64,000 bases of DNA from Streptomyces mangrovisoli (GCF_000974985.2 NZ_LAVA02000017.1:1-64000); one strand, 5' to 3'. Shown: positions 17,325 through 25,972, counted from the stretch's first letter. The notes: generated from the letters alone by a model not told the origin. Program-made: numbers and translations.

Positions 17325-18173
17325 ATGACCCCGTCCGCCTCAGGACGCCTCCCACTGACCGGCCGCACGCTCCTGATGTCCGGCGGCAGCCGCGGCATCG
17401 GCCTGGCCATCGCACTGCGCGCCGCCCGCGACGGCGCCAACGTCGCGTTGCTCGCCAAGACGGACACCCCGCGCCCCCGGCTCGCCGGAACCGTGCACAC
17501 GGCCGCGGCCGAGATCGAGAAGGCGGGCGGCAAGGCACTGCCGATCGTCGGGGACGTTCGGGACGAGGACGACGTACGACAGGCCGTGGAGGCGACCGTC
17601 GAACAATTCGGCGGCATCGACGTCGTGGTGAACAACGCCTCGGCCATCACCCTGCAGAACCCGGGCGAACTCCCCCTCAAGCGCTACGACCTCATGATGG
17701 ACGTGAACGTGCGCGGCACGTTCCTGCTGAGCTCCCTCGCTCTCCCGCACCTGCGCGCTTCCGGCCACGCGCACGTCCTGACGCTGTCGCCGCCGCTGAA
17801 CCCGGACCGGCGCTGGCTGCGCGACCACGCCCCGTACACCGTCAGCAAGTACGGCATGACCATGCTCACCCTCGGCATCGCCGAGGAGCACCGAGGCGAA
17901 TCCCTGTCCGCGAACTGCCTGTGGCCGGCGACCACGATCGCGACGGCCGCCACCGCCAGTCTCCGCGGAGCCGACGAGGCGGCGCGGGTCAGCCGGACCC
18001 CGCAGATCATGGCGGACGCCGCCCACGCCGTGCTGACCCGCCCGGCGGGGGACACGACCGGACACTGCCTGATCGACGAGGATGTACTGCGCGGGGAGGG
18101 CGTCACCGACTTCGGGGCGTACCGCGCGGACCCGGACAGTGACGCGGCACTGCGGACCGACATCTTTCTCTAG
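17325..18173 (+). CDS. SDR-family oxidoreductase, HSDL2-like
   Basis: A 282-residue SDR with LLMSGGSRGIGLAIALRAAR (variant Rossmann motif, about residues 15-34) and the long insert LLAKTDTPRPRLAGTVHTAA that marks the HSDL2-type hydroxysteroid dehydrogenase-like group. NNASAIT and the catalytic YTVSKYGMT follow. The ATG at 17325 follows GGAAAGGA. It is transcribed away from the acyl-CoA dehydrogenase operon, with the shared operator between them, and stops 20 bases before a strong bidirectional hairpin. The physiological substrate of the family is uncertain. Here an acyl-CoA or branched lipid intermediate is a reasonable guess. Confidence 0.85.
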   Translation: MTPSASGRLPLTGRTLLMSGGSRGIGLAIALRAARDGANVALLAKTDTPRPRLAGTVHTAAAEIEKAGGKALPIVGDVRDEDDVRQAVEATVEQFGGIDVVVNNASAITLQNPGELPLKRYDLMMDVNVRGTFLLSSLALPHLRASGHAHVLTLSPPLNPDRRWLRDHAPYTVSKYGMTMLTLGIAEEHRGESLSANCLWPATTIATAATASLRGADEAARVSRTPQIMADAAHAVLTRPAGDTTGHCLIDEDVLRGEGVTDFGAYRADPDSDAALRTDIFL

Positions 18174-18193
18174 GCACGCCCGCCAGCCTGGCG

Positions 18194-18245
18194 CCGGAAA
18201 ACCCCTGTCCCACGAGGTGATCTTCGTGGGACAGGGGTTTTCCGG
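18194..18245. terminator. Strong bidirectional terminator hairpin
   Basis: Two perfectly complementary 22-base arms (starting CCGGAAAACCCCTGTCCCAC) flank an 8-base loop. The stem ends in A and T runs on the two sides, so it can stop transcription from both the rightward SDR gene and the leftward thioesterase operon, which converge here. Confidence 0.9.
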
Positions 18246-18258
18246 GGTCAGGGGCCGC

Positions 18259-19155
18259 TCAGCGCACGCGCAGGAGCGCCTCCTGCGCGACCGACGCGAC
18301 CAGGTCTCCGTCGCGCGTCCAGAACTCTCCGTGTGCCAGGGTGCGCCCGTCCCCGGCGACCGTGCTGCGGCACGCGTACAGCAGCCACCGATCGGGGCGG
18401 ACCGGCCGGTGGAACCACATGGCGTGGTCGAGTGAGGCGAGGGCGACGCCGACGGGGCGGGGCTCGCCGTACGGCACCAGGGCCGTCGGGGCGAGCGGGG
18501 CGTCGGAGACGTAGGCCAGGACGCAGGCGTGCAAGGTCGGATCGTCGGGGAGCGTCCCGACGGTGCGTATCCAGGCGTAGCGGTCGATGCGCCCGGTTCC
18601 GGGGTGCGGGGCCGCCCGGGGCACCTCCCGGTACTCCAGGGCGTTACGCAGCGGATGGTCCGTCGGCCGGAAGGCCCAGCCGTCGCCGAGCCGCCCCGGA
18701 TCCGGCACGTCCGGCATCTGCGGCTGCCGCCAGCTCCCGTCTCCCTGGGCCGACTTGAAGGACACGCTCATGGTCAGCGCCTCCTCGCTGTCCTGGACGG
18801 CGGTGGTCTGCCGCATGGAGTAGCTGCGGCCGTCACGCACCACGTCGGTGGCGTAGCGGACGGGCCGCTGAGGCGACAGGGCCCGCAGGAAGTACGCGTG
18901 CAACGAGTGCACGGCCCGATCGTGGTCGACGGTGCGGTACGCGGCGGCGAGCGCCTGGGCCAGGGCGGCTCCGCCGTAACTGCGGGAGGGAGCGCGACCG
19001 GGGTGGCAGTACCCCTCGACGATGCCACCGTCCGGCCCTTCCCCTTCCACCTCCCGCACGGAGATGTGCTCGCCCTTGCCCAGGGGGCCAGGACAAAGGG
19101 GGTCGGCTTCTTCCTCGTCCAGCGCTGCCGGCTCGTCGGCCGTGATCCCGCTCAT
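18259..19155 (-). CDS. Acyl-CoA thioesterase II (TesB-like)
   Basis: A 298-residue double hot-dog thioesterase. The N-terminal half holds SRSYGGAALAQALAAAYRTV and VHSLHAYFLRALSP. The C-terminal half has ASLDHAMWFHRPVRPDRWLLYACRST and ends GEFWTRDGDLVASVAQEALL, all diagnostic for TesB. It hydrolyses acyl-CoA to free acid and CoA, often as an overflow valve in beta-oxidation. The ATG overlaps the CitE stop by 4 bases. It is the last gene of the leftward operon that starts at 24008 and is followed by the bidirectional terminator. Confidence 0.9.
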   Translation of the reverse strand: MSGITADEPAALDEEEADPLCPGPLGKGEHISVREVEGEGPDGGIVEGYCHPGRAPSRSYGGAALAQALAAAYRTVDHDRAVHSLHAYFLRALSPQRPVRYATDVVRDGRSYSMRQTTAVQDSEEALTMSVSFKSAQGDGSWRQPQMPDVPDPGRLGDGWAFRPTDHPLRNALEYREVPRAAPHPGTGRIDRYAWIRTVGTLPDDPTLHACVLAYVSDAPLAPTALVPYGEPRPVGVALASLDHAMWFHRPVRPDRWLLYACRSTVAGDGRTLAHGEFWTRDGDLVASVAQEALLRVR

Positions 19156-20021
19156 CCGTCCATCACTCCCAAGGTCCGCAAGGCACGCAGGTAGACGGGT
19201 CGGTCCACCATCATTCCGGCCACGGTCACCACTCCTGCGCCGGCCTCCTCGAACGCGTCGCGCACGCTGCGGGCCCAGCCCAGCTCGGCGTCGCCGGGGG
19301 CGAACACGTGATGGGCGGCGTCCACCTGACCGGGGTGAATGCAGAACTTGCCGGCGAAGCCGACGTTCCGCGCCGACTCGGCCTGGTCCGTGAAGAGTTC
19401 GACGTCACGGTAGTCGGCCTCCGGTCCGTCGATCGCACCGATCCCGGCGGCGGCCGCGGCGTTGGCGACACGGGCTCGGGCGTACGCCAGCTCGCGCCCG
19501 TCGCGGGTACGGGGCACGCCGAGGGACGTGGTGTAGTCCTCGGACCCGAGGGAGACCCCGTCGAGCCGGGGCGACGCGCGGCAGATCCGCTCGACGTCGG
19601 CGAGACCGGCCGCCGACTCGATCCACGCCATGAGCCGCACCGAACCGGCGTCCAGGCCTCGTACCGCTTCCAGATAGTCGAGGTAGTGACCTACCCGGAC
19701 GAGGGTCTCCGCGTCGTCGACCTTCGGCAGATGCAGTCCGTGCAGGCCAGGCCCCACCACGGCGTCCAGGTCCGCTTCCAGGAGCCCGGAGTCCAGGGCG
19801 TTGGGACGCACCCACAACATCCGCCCCTGTGAGGGGAAATCGGCCAAGCAGTCGGCGACGAGGCGCCGTGCGCTCGCCTTGTCGGCCGGCGCGACCGAGT
19901 CCTCCAGATCGAACGCGATGCCTTCCGCGGGGACGTCCCGTGCCTTCGCGAGGAACCTCTCGCTGCTGCCCGGGACGGACAGCAGGGACCGCGGCACGCG
20001 CCGCACGAGCCCGCTCACCAT
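19152..20021 (-). CDS. CitE-like CoA-ester lyase (HpcH/HpaI aldolase family)
   Basis: A 289-residue TIM-barrel lyase. RSLLSVPGSSERFLAKARDV is the N-terminal signature. FDLEDSVAPADK and the metal-binding region WIESAAGLADV and VSLGSEDYTTSLG are intact, and FAGKFCIHPGQVD is the CitE C-terminal marker. The ATG at 20021 follows CTGAGGAGAG. Standalone relatives cleave citramalyl-, malyl- or 3-hydroxyacyl-CoA esters to a 2-oxoacid or glyoxylate plus an acyl-CoA. The neighbours (CoA-transferase, MaoC-type hydratase elsewhere in the regulon) make a citramalyl-CoA-lyase-like role plausible. It overlaps DUF35 upstream by 7 bases and TesB downstream by 4. Confidence 0.85.
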   Translation of the reverse strand: MVSGLVRRVPRSLLSVPGSSERFLAKARDVPAEGIAFDLEDSVAPADKASARRLVADCLADFPSQGRMLWVRPNALDSGLLEADLDAVVGPGLHGLHLPKVDDAETLVRVGHYLDYLEAVRGLDAGSVRLMAWIESAAGLADVERICRASPRLDGVSLGSEDYTTSLGVPRTRDGRELAYARARVANAAAAAGIGAIDGPEADYRDVELFTDQAESARNVGFAGKFCIHPGQVDAAHHVFAPGDAELGWARSVRDAFEEAGAGVVTVAGMMVDRPVYLRALRTLGVMDG

Positions 20022-20401
20022 CGTTCTCTCCTCAGGGGATCGAGGCGGAAGACGGGGATGCCATCGGGCGCGACCTCGACGATGGACACGGACGCCCCGA
20101 AGGGCGTGACCGCGCAGGGGGACATTCCCTTGACGAGGCAGCGCATGCGCACTCCGTCCGCCAGTTCCACGACGGCGACCATCCGCGGGCGGTGTCCCTT
20201 GCGTCGCACCTCGACGACGCCGCTCACCGTTCCGTGGCCGGGGCTGGTCGACCAGCACAGTTCTGTGGACGAACAGGTGGGACAGAGCAGCACGGTGCGG
20301 AAGACGACCGTCGAACACCAGGTGCAGCGTTGATAGCGCAGTTCTGTGTCGACCGTCGGCGGGCCGATCCTCTGCTCGCGCTGGACGGTTCGCACGTACA
20401 T
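20015..20401 (-). CDS. DUF35 OB-fold protein with zinc ribbon
   Basis: A 128-residue DUF35 protein. The zinc ribbon is YQRCTWCSTVVFRTVLLCPTC and the OB-fold part includes GHGTVSGVVEVRRKG and GMSPCAVTPFGASVSI. It differs clearly from the first DUF35 protein at 11252. It overlaps the CitE gene and lies 30 bases downstream of the acyl-CoA synthetase gene. No thiolase-like partner is adjacent in this operon, so it may help the CitE lyase or work with the Ltp-like protein at 10089. That is an inference. Confidence 0.8.
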   Translation of the reverse strand: MYVRTVQREQRIGPPTVDTELRYQRCTWCSTVVFRTVLLCPTCSSTELCWSTSPGHGTVSGVVEVRRKGHRPRMVAVVELADGVRMRCLVKGMSPCAVTPFGASVSIVEVAPDGIPVFRLDPLRRERW

Positions 20402-20431
20402 GGGTGTTACAGCCTTTCTCGGTGCCGCGCG

Positions 20432-22102
20432 TCACACATGACGCTGCCGCAGCTCCGTCTTGAGGATCTTGCCTGCCGCGGAGACCGGCAGGGCGCGCAG
20501 GAAGTGGATCTCGCGCACCCGCTGGTAGGGAGCGACACGCGCGGCCACGAACTCCATGAGCTGTGACGCGAGTTGTGGGCCGCCTTCGTATCCGGTCCTG
20601 GGGACGACGTAGGCGACCGGAATCTCGCCGGCTTCGGCGTGCGGCACACCGATGACGCTCGCCCCTTCGACGGCCGGGTGTTCGTAGAGGAGGTCCTCAA
20701 GGGGCGTCGGGTACACGTTGTACCCCTTGTAGATCAGCATGTCCTTGGCCCGGCCGACCAGGTGGAGCCACCCGTCCTCGTCCATGCGTCCCAGGTCGCC
20801 GGTGCGCAGCCAGCCGCCCTGGTACTGCTCGTCGGTGAGGTCCTGGTGCCCTTGGTAGCCGTCGGTGATCTGCGGGCCGCGTGCCCATACCTCGCCGGTC
20901 TCGCCCGTGGGCACGACGGGGCCGCAGCCCAGCTCCCTGATCTCGATGTTCGTGTCGAAGAGCGGCGCGCCGACGCTGCCGGTCGACACGGGGCTGTTGC
21001 GCAGCATCGGGTGGGTGGTGAGGGCCATGGTGGCCTCGGTGAGTCCGTATCCCTCGACGACGCACGCATTGGGGAACAGCTCGCCGAGCCGGTACAGGGT
21101 GTGGCCGTCGATGGGCGCCGCTCCGGAGTTGACGATCTGGACCGAGGCCAGATCGGCGTCCTCGATGCCGGGCAGCGCGAGCAGGGCGTGGAACAGGGCG
21201 GGTGAACCCGGGATAATGTTCACCCGGTGCTGCTCGATCAGCCGCACGAACCGCCGCGGCTCGAACCGCCCCGCGAGGACGACGCTCGTCCCCGTGGCCG
21301 TGCTCACGGACTGGCTGATGAGACCCATGGCGTGGAACATCGGCGCGAGCGAGACGCCGGTCGACGACCCGATCCTGATCGTGTACGGGGTCTGCGCCTC
21401 CGGGACGTGCTCCAGGTGCACGCGTCCCTCCACGTCGACGACCGGCCGAGCGGCTCCTCGCCAGCAGGCCATCTGCAGGACGTTGGCGACGACGTTGCGG
21501 TGCAGCACCCGCACCGCCTTGGAGCGACCCGTGGTTCCGCCGGTGAAGGAGAGGTGAGCGAGGTCGTCGCCGGACACGGCGACGGGGTGCCGCGGCTCGG
21601 TGGCCAGCAGCGCCTCCAGTGGTACGCCGCTCAGGTCGGCGTCGTCCAGGGCGGGCGCCGCCTGCGTCGGCGGGACCAGAACGGTCAGCCGGATCTCCGG
21701 TACTCCGGCTTCTTCCAGGACGGAGCGGGTCTGGGGGTGCGTGAACACGGCCACCGCGCCCGCTTCTTGGAGCTGGTCGCGCAGGGCCAGGGCAGGCAGG
21801 GCCGGGTTGACCGGCGTCACTACCGCACCCGCCAGCAGTACGCCGTAGTACGTCACCGTGAACCACGCGGAGTTGGGCTGATGGAGGGCAACGGTCTCTC
21901 CGTGCCGTACGCCCCTCTCCCGCAGTCCGGCAGCGACACGGGACGCGTAGTCGTACAGCTCGCTGTACGTGAGGGTGAGTTCGCCGTCCCTCAGCGCGAT
22001 CCGGCCGGCGTGCCGGCGGGCCGAACCGGCAAGCAGGTCACCGACGGACGCGTGCGGGTAGGTGAGGCTCTCCGGCATTCCTTCAGGCACGTATCGCTTC
22101 AT
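20432..22102 (-). CDS. Acyl-CoA synthetase (AMP-binding enzyme)
   Basis: A 556-residue ANL ligase with LSFTGGTTGRSKAVRVLHRN (phosphate loop, with Arg-Ser replacing the common Leu-Pro), VVEGYGLTEATMALT (A5), GWLRTGDLGRMDEDGWLHLV (A7) and the lysine motif SAAGKILKTEL near the C-terminus. The ATG overlaps the preceding CoA-transferase stop by 4 bases. It activates a free acid using ATP and CoA. Being the second ligase of the regulon, it probably handles another acid than the enzyme at 6124. Confidence 0.9.
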   Translation of the reverse strand: MKRYVPEGMPESLTYPHASVGDLLAGSARRHAGRIALRDGELTLTYSELYDYASRVAAGLRERGVRHGETVALHQPNSAWFTVTYYGVLLAGAVVTPVNPALPALALRDQLQEAGAVAVFTHPQTRSVLEEAGVPEIRLTVLVPPTQAAPALDDADLSGVPLEALLATEPRHPVAVSGDDLAHLSFTGGTTGRSKAVRVLHRNVVANVLQMACWRGAARPVVDVEGRVHLEHVPEAQTPYTIRIGSSTGVSLAPMFHAMGLISQSVSTATGTSVVLAGRFEPRRFVRLIEQHRVNIIPGSPALFHALLALPGIEDADLASVQIVNSGAAPIDGHTLYRLGELFPNACVVEGYGLTEATMALTTHPMLRNSPVSTGSVGAPLFDTNIEIRELGCGPVVPTGETGEVWARGPQITDGYQGHQDLTDEQYQGGWLRTGDLGRMDEDGWLHLVGRAKDMLIYKGYNVYPTPLEDLLYEHPAVEGASVIGVPHAEAGEIPVAYVVPRTGYEGGPQLASQLMEFVAARVAPYQRVREIHFLRALPVSAAGKILKTELRQRHV

Positions 22103-23244
22103 CCGACGATCCCCTTCCTGCGCAGTGTGTCGACCTCGTCATCCGTGAAACCAGCCACGGCCGTGAGTACATCGGCCGTGTGCGCCCCGATGACGGGCGC
22201 GGGAACCGGCTCGTCGGCGGGGGTGGCACTGAACCTGGGAGCGGGCGCCGGTTCGGGTCCGCCGTGTGCTCCGCGGCGGTGGGTGCCACGGGCGGTGTTG
22301 TGCGGATGCCCGGCGGCTTCGGTGAGAGACAGCACAGGGGTGACGCACGCGCCCTTGCCCTCGAAGGCGACGCTCCAGTCGTCCCGTGTGCGCGAGGCGA
22401 ACGTCTCCTTCAACACGGCCTTCATGGCAGGCCAGTTCGCGCGGTCTCGCTGCCGCGCGAACCGTTCGTCGTCCCGCAGGCCGAGAACGTCCAGCAGCGC
22501 GGCGTAGAACTGCGGCTCGATCGCCCCGACCGCGACGTGTCCGCCGTCCGCACAGCGGTAGACGGCGTAGAAGGGCGCACCCCCGTCCAGAAGGTTCACC
22601 CCCGGCCGGTCCTCCCAGGCTCCCTGGGCCAGGAAGCCGTACGTCATGGCGAGCAGCAGGGCGGTTCCGTCGGTCATCGCCGCGTCGACGACCTGTCCCT
22701 GGCCCGTCGTGCGCGCGTGCAGGAGCGCGCTGACCAGCCCGAGGGCGAGCAGCATGCCGCCGCCCCCGAAGTCGCCGACGAGGTTGACCGGCGGCACGGG
22801 GTCGCCGTCGGCGGGCGCGATGGCGTGCAACGCGCCTGCCAGCGCTATGTAGTTGATGTCATGGCCGGGTTCCTGCGCGAGTGGCCCGTCCTGGCCCCAT
22901 CCGGTCATCCGCCCGTAGACGAGCTTCGGGTTGCCGGCGAGGCACACATCGGGCCCAAGGCCGAGACGCTCCACGGCGCCGGGCCTGAACCCTTCGATGA
23001 CGGCGTCGGCGCCCGCAATCACCCTCCGTACGGCTTCGGAGCCCTCGGGGTGCTTGAGGTCGACGGCGACGGAGGTGCGGCTGCGGTGGAGGACGGGATG
23101 CCGGGTGGCCCGGCCGGCGTCGGCGGGCCGGTCGACCCGGATCACCTCGGCGCCGAGGTCGGCGAGCAGCATCCCGCAGAACGGTCCGGGGCCGAGTCCG
23201 CCCAGTTCGACGACGCGCACTCCGGCCAGCGGTCCGGCGCTCAC
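22099..23244 (-). CDS. CaiB/BaiF CoA-transferase, AMACR-like
   Basis: A 381-residue family III protein with GVRVVELGGLGPGPFCGMLL and ADLGAEVIRVDRP. This N-terminus, the GWGQDGPLAQEPGHDINYIA segment with the catalytic-type Asp/His, and GDFGGGGMLLALGLVSAL are typical of alpha-methylacyl-CoA racemase. The GTG at 23244 overlaps the enoyl-CoA hydratase stop (GTGA) and starts at the conserved N-terminus; the frame upstream is unrelated. Racemisation of 2-methyl-branched acyl-CoA would make an (S)-substrate for the acyl-CoA dehydrogenases. A true CoA transfer cannot be excluded. Confidence 0.85.
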   Translation of the reverse strand: MSAGPLAGVRVVELGGLGPGPFCGMLLADLGAEVIRVDRPADAGRATRHPVLHRSRTSVAVDLKHPEGSEAVRRVIAGADAVIEGFRPGAVERLGLGPDVCLAGNPKLVYGRMTGWGQDGPLAQEPGHDINYIALAGALHAIAPADGDPVPPVNLVGDFGGGGMLLALGLVSALLHARTTGQGQVVDAAMTDGTALLLAMTYGFLAQGAWEDRPGVNLLDGGAPFYAVYRCADGGHVAVGAIEPQFYAALLDVLGLRDDERFARQRDRANWPAMKAVLKETFASRTRDDWSVAFEGKGACVTPVLSLTEAAGHPHNTARGTHRRGAHGGPEPAPAPRFSATPADEPVPAPVIGAHTADVLTAVAGFTDDEVDTLRRKGIVG

Positions 23245-24008
23245 CGTCCGGTCCAGCGCGGCGCGCGCTTCTCCGCGAACGCGCGGGGACCTTCCTTGGC
23301 GTCGTCGGAACCGAACACGGGGGTGGTGATCTCCCGCATGCGCGCCCACTCCTCGTCGGCCGACCAGGTGCGGGCCTCGGTGAGGATCTGCTTGGTGGCG
23401 CGTACGGCGAGAGGGCCATTGGCTGCGACGGCCCGCGCCAGGTCGAGTGCCTCGTGCAGGGCACGACCGGGTCCCGTGAGCCGGTTGACGAGCCCGAAGT
23501 CGTGGGCGCGGACCGCGTCGAGGAAGTCGCCGGTCAGGGCGATCTCCATGGCGATCTGCTGCGGGATGCGGCGCGGCAGGCGCAGCAGTCCGCCTGCGGC
23601 AGCCACGAGACCACGCTTGACCTCGGGTATCCCGAAACTTGCGTCGGAGGCGGCGACGACCATGTCGCAGGCGAGTACGATCTCGCAGCCGCCGGCCAGG
23701 GCGTACCCCTCGACGGCGGCGATCATCGGCTTGCGGGGCGGCGCCTCCGTGATCCCCGCGAGCCCGCGCCCCTCGACGACCGGCCGCTCCCCGGCGAGAA
23801 ACGCCTTGAGGTCCATGCCCGAGCAGAACGTGCCACCGGCTCCGGTGATGACACCGACGGCCTGGTCGTCTCTGCGGTCGAGCTCGTCGAGCGCGGCGGC
23901 GACGCCTTCGGCGACGGCGCGGTTCACCGCGTTGCGGGCCTCGGGGCGGTTCAGGGTGATGACGGTGATCCCGTCGTCGCGGAATTCGGCAAGTACTGCG
24001 TCGGACAT
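23241..24008 (-). CDS. Enoyl-CoA hydratase/isomerase family protein
   Basis: A 255-residue crotonase. VITLNRPEARNAVNRAVAEG is the N-terminal signature. The oxyanion segments are FCSGMDLKAFLAG and AVEGYALAGGCEIVLACDMV, followed by FGIPEVKRGLVAAAGGLLRLPRR with the E of IPEVKRG in the catalytic region. The ATG at 24008 follows GGGAGCC. A start 12 codons upstream would run into the operator region and lacks a binding site. It is the first gene of the leftward operon ending with TesB, and the shared operator (copy 3) is 44 bases before it. Confidence 0.88.
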   Translation of the reverse strand: MSDAVLAEFRDDGITVITLNRPEARNAVNRAVAEGVAAALDELDRRDDQAVGVITGAGGTFCSGMDLKAFLAGERPVVEGRGLAGITEAPPRKPMIAAVEGYALAGGCEIVLACDMVVAASDASFGIPEVKRGLVAAAGGLLRLPRRIPQQIAMEIALTGDFLDAVRAHDFGLVNRLTGPGRALHEALDLARAVAANGPLAVRATKQILTEARTWSADEEWARMREITTPVFGSDDAKEGPRAFAEKRAPRWTGR

Positions 24009-24051
24009 GCTTGGCTCCCTGCTCTGATCACGAAGGACGATCACCGCCTTT

Positions 24052-24071
24052 GTCGAACATTCGTTAAGCTA
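24052..24071. promoter_or_regulatory. Shared catabolic operator, copy 3
   Basis: GTCGAACATTCGTTAAGCTA matches the consensus at 17205-17224 at 16 of 20 positions, with the differences at the first base, at the centre and near the right edge. It is 44 bases before the enoyl-CoA hydratase start, an expected position for a repressor site. Confidence 0.6.
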
Positions 24072-24245
24072 CGAGGCGACAGCGCCCCTGTCCACCCTCC
24101 GCCCACTGTGATCCACCGCGCACCCGGTCCGCCTTGCGACGTGGGAGGGCATCGACACTCCCGCACCGGGACCACGCGTTCACGCCACCACACCTCTCCC
24201 GCCCGGGAACGCCTGACTTCACGTGTTCGGAGGGAGTCAACAAAA

Positions 24246-24293
24246 ACAGTCAGCACTGACTCATAATCCTTTCCGCTAAACAGTCAGTACTGT
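24246..24293. promoter_or_regulatory. Two tandem operator-like repeats before ALDH
   Basis: ACAGTCAGCACTGACT (24246-24261) and ACAGTCAGTACTGT (24280-24293) are direct copies spaced 34 bases apart. The second is an inverted repeat, ACAGT and ACTGT around CAGT. They precede the ALDH-ADH operon by about 75 bases. The TetR gene at 27128 is the obvious candidate regulator. Confidence 0.55.
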
Positions 24294-24368
24294 ACGTTTA
24301 ATGGCGGCCGGCGCGGACGTCGGCGCAGCCGACGCTCCACCGCAGGGGCGAAACAGCAAGGAGTAGCC

Positions 24369-25820
24369 ATGTCCGCCGACGTGCCGGAGTACCGCACGCT
24401 CTTCATCGGTGGCCGCTGGGTCGAACCCTCCGGCACAGACGTGATCGACGTGCTCTCACCCCACGACGGCGGTCTCGTCGGCCGGGTCCCGCACGCGACC
24501 CGCGAGGACGTGGACCGCGCGGTCACCGCCGCCCGTACGGCATTCGACGACGGCCCATGGCCTCGGATGACCATGGAAGAGCGCCTGACGATCCTTGAGC
24601 GGCTGCAGAAACTCATGGCGGCCCGCGCGCAGGAGTTCGCGGCCCTGATCTCCCGCCAGAACGGCTCTCCCATCGGCTGGAGCGTCACCAACCAGGTGCT
24701 CGGAGCCGTCGGACACTTCGCCGTCACCGCCCAGGCCGCCGCCGCCCTCCCGATGGAGGAGCAGCGTCAGGGCATGCGCTCGCCGCTGGTGGTACGCCGC
24801 GAACCCGTGGGCGTCGTCGCGGCCGTGGTTCCCTGGAACGTGCCGCAGTTCACCGCGGCCTCCAAGCTCGCCCCCGCGCTGGCCGCCGGCTGCACCGTGG
24901 TCCTCAAGCCGTCGCCGGAGACACCGCTGGACGCCTACCTCCTCGCCGAGGTCGCCGCCGAGGCCGGTCTGCCCGAGGGCGTGCTGTCGGTGCTGCCGGC
25001 CGACCGTGAGGTGAGCGAGTACCTCGTCGCCCACCCCGGCGTCGACAAGGTGGCGTTCACCGGCTCCGTCGCCGCCGGCAGGCGCGTGATGGAGGTCGCC
25101 GCCCGCAACCTCACCCGCGTCACCCTCGAACTCGGCGGCAAGTCCGCCCTGATCGTGCTGCCGGACGCCGACCCCGACGTGGTCGTACGCACCGTCCTGA
25201 CCGGCTCCTTCCTCAACAACGGCCAGGCCTGCGTGGCCCTGACCCGCGTTCTGCTGCCGCGCACGCGGTATGAGGAGCTGTCCGTCCGCCTGACCGAGGC
25301 GGTGGCAGCCCTCACGGTCGGCGATCCACTGGACCTCACCACCGAGGTGGGCCCTCTCGTCACCAAGCGCCAGCAGGCACGCAACCTCGACTACATCCGC
25401 ATCGGTGTGGAAGAGGGAGCAACCCTCCTGACCGGCGGCGGGGTGCCGGAGGGCCTGGAGGCGGGCGCCTACGTCCGGCCCACCCTCCTCGGTGACGTCA
25501 CCAACGACATGCGCGTCGCCCGCGAGGAGATCTTCGGCCCCGTCGTCTGCCTCATGCCGTACGACGACGAGGACGAGGCCGTACGTATCGCCGACGCCTC
25601 CGACTACGGCCTCTCCGGTGCCGTCGTCACCGCCGACACCGAACGCGGTCTGGACATCGCCCGCCGGATACGCACCGGCACCTTCACCGTCAACGGCTTC
25701 TCCATCGACCTGACCGCACCCTTCGGGGGCTTCAAGAACTCCGGAATCGGCCGCGAGTTCGGTACTGCGGGCCTGACGGCCTATCTGGAACAGAAGGCGA
25801 TTGCGCTGCCCGCGACCTGA
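24369..25820 (+). CDS. Aldehyde dehydrogenase (NAD(P)-dependent)
   Basis: A 483-residue ALDH-superfamily enzyme that oxidises an aldehyde to the acid. The catalytic glutamate is E254 in VTLELGGKSA and the nucleophilic cysteine C288 in LNNGQACVALTR. PWNVPQFTAASKLAPALAAG and FGGFKNSGIGREFG are standard motifs. The ATG at 24369 has AAGGAG seven bases upstream. Together with the alcohol dehydrogenase 152 bases downstream it forms an alcohol-to-acid module, which could feed the acyl-CoA synthetases of the neighbouring operons. The real substrate is unknown; a terpenoid or fatty alcohol is possible. Confidence 0.92.
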   Translation: MSADVPEYRTLFIGGRWVEPSGTDVIDVLSPHDGGLVGRVPHATREDVDRAVTAARTAFDDGPWPRMTMEERLTILERLQKLMAARAQEFAALISRQNGSPIGWSVTNQVLGAVGHFAVTAQAAAALPMEEQRQGMRSPLVVRREPVGVVAAVVPWNVPQFTAASKLAPALAAGCTVVLKPSPETPLDAYLLAEVAAEAGLPEGVLSVLPADREVSEYLVAHPGVDKVAFTGSVAAGRRVMEVAARNLTRVTLELGGKSALIVLPDADPDVVVRTVLTGSFLNNGQACVALTRVLLPRTRYEELSVRLTEAVAALTVGDPLDLTTEVGPLVTKRQQARNLDYIRIGVEEGATLLTGGGVPEGLEAGAYVRPTLLGDVTNDMRVAREEIFGPVVCLMPYDDEDEAVRIADASDYGLSGAVVTADTERGLDIARRIRTGTFTVNGFSIDLTAPFGGFKNSGIGREFGTAGLTAYLEQKAIALPAT

Positions 25821-25972
25821 ACGGTCCGCCCCGCCTCCCGGCTCGGCGCTCAACCCGCGAGTCCGGAATCCGGGCCCCGGCCGGGCGATCCTTTCGCGGA
25901 CCATCCGGCCGGGGTCCACTCCCCCACTCTCATCACCCACTCGTGGCAGCGCTGCCACCCTGAGGAGTCATC

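Larger units (their letters stand above)
24009..24368. other. Divergent promoter region with several operators
   Basis: There is no gene in these 360 bases. They separate the leftward enoyl-CoA hydratase operon from the rightward ALDH gene. The left part holds copy 3 of the shared operator (24052-24071). The right part is AT-rich with two tandem ACAGTCAG elements (24246-24293), suggesting separate regulation of the two directions. Confidence 0.7.
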
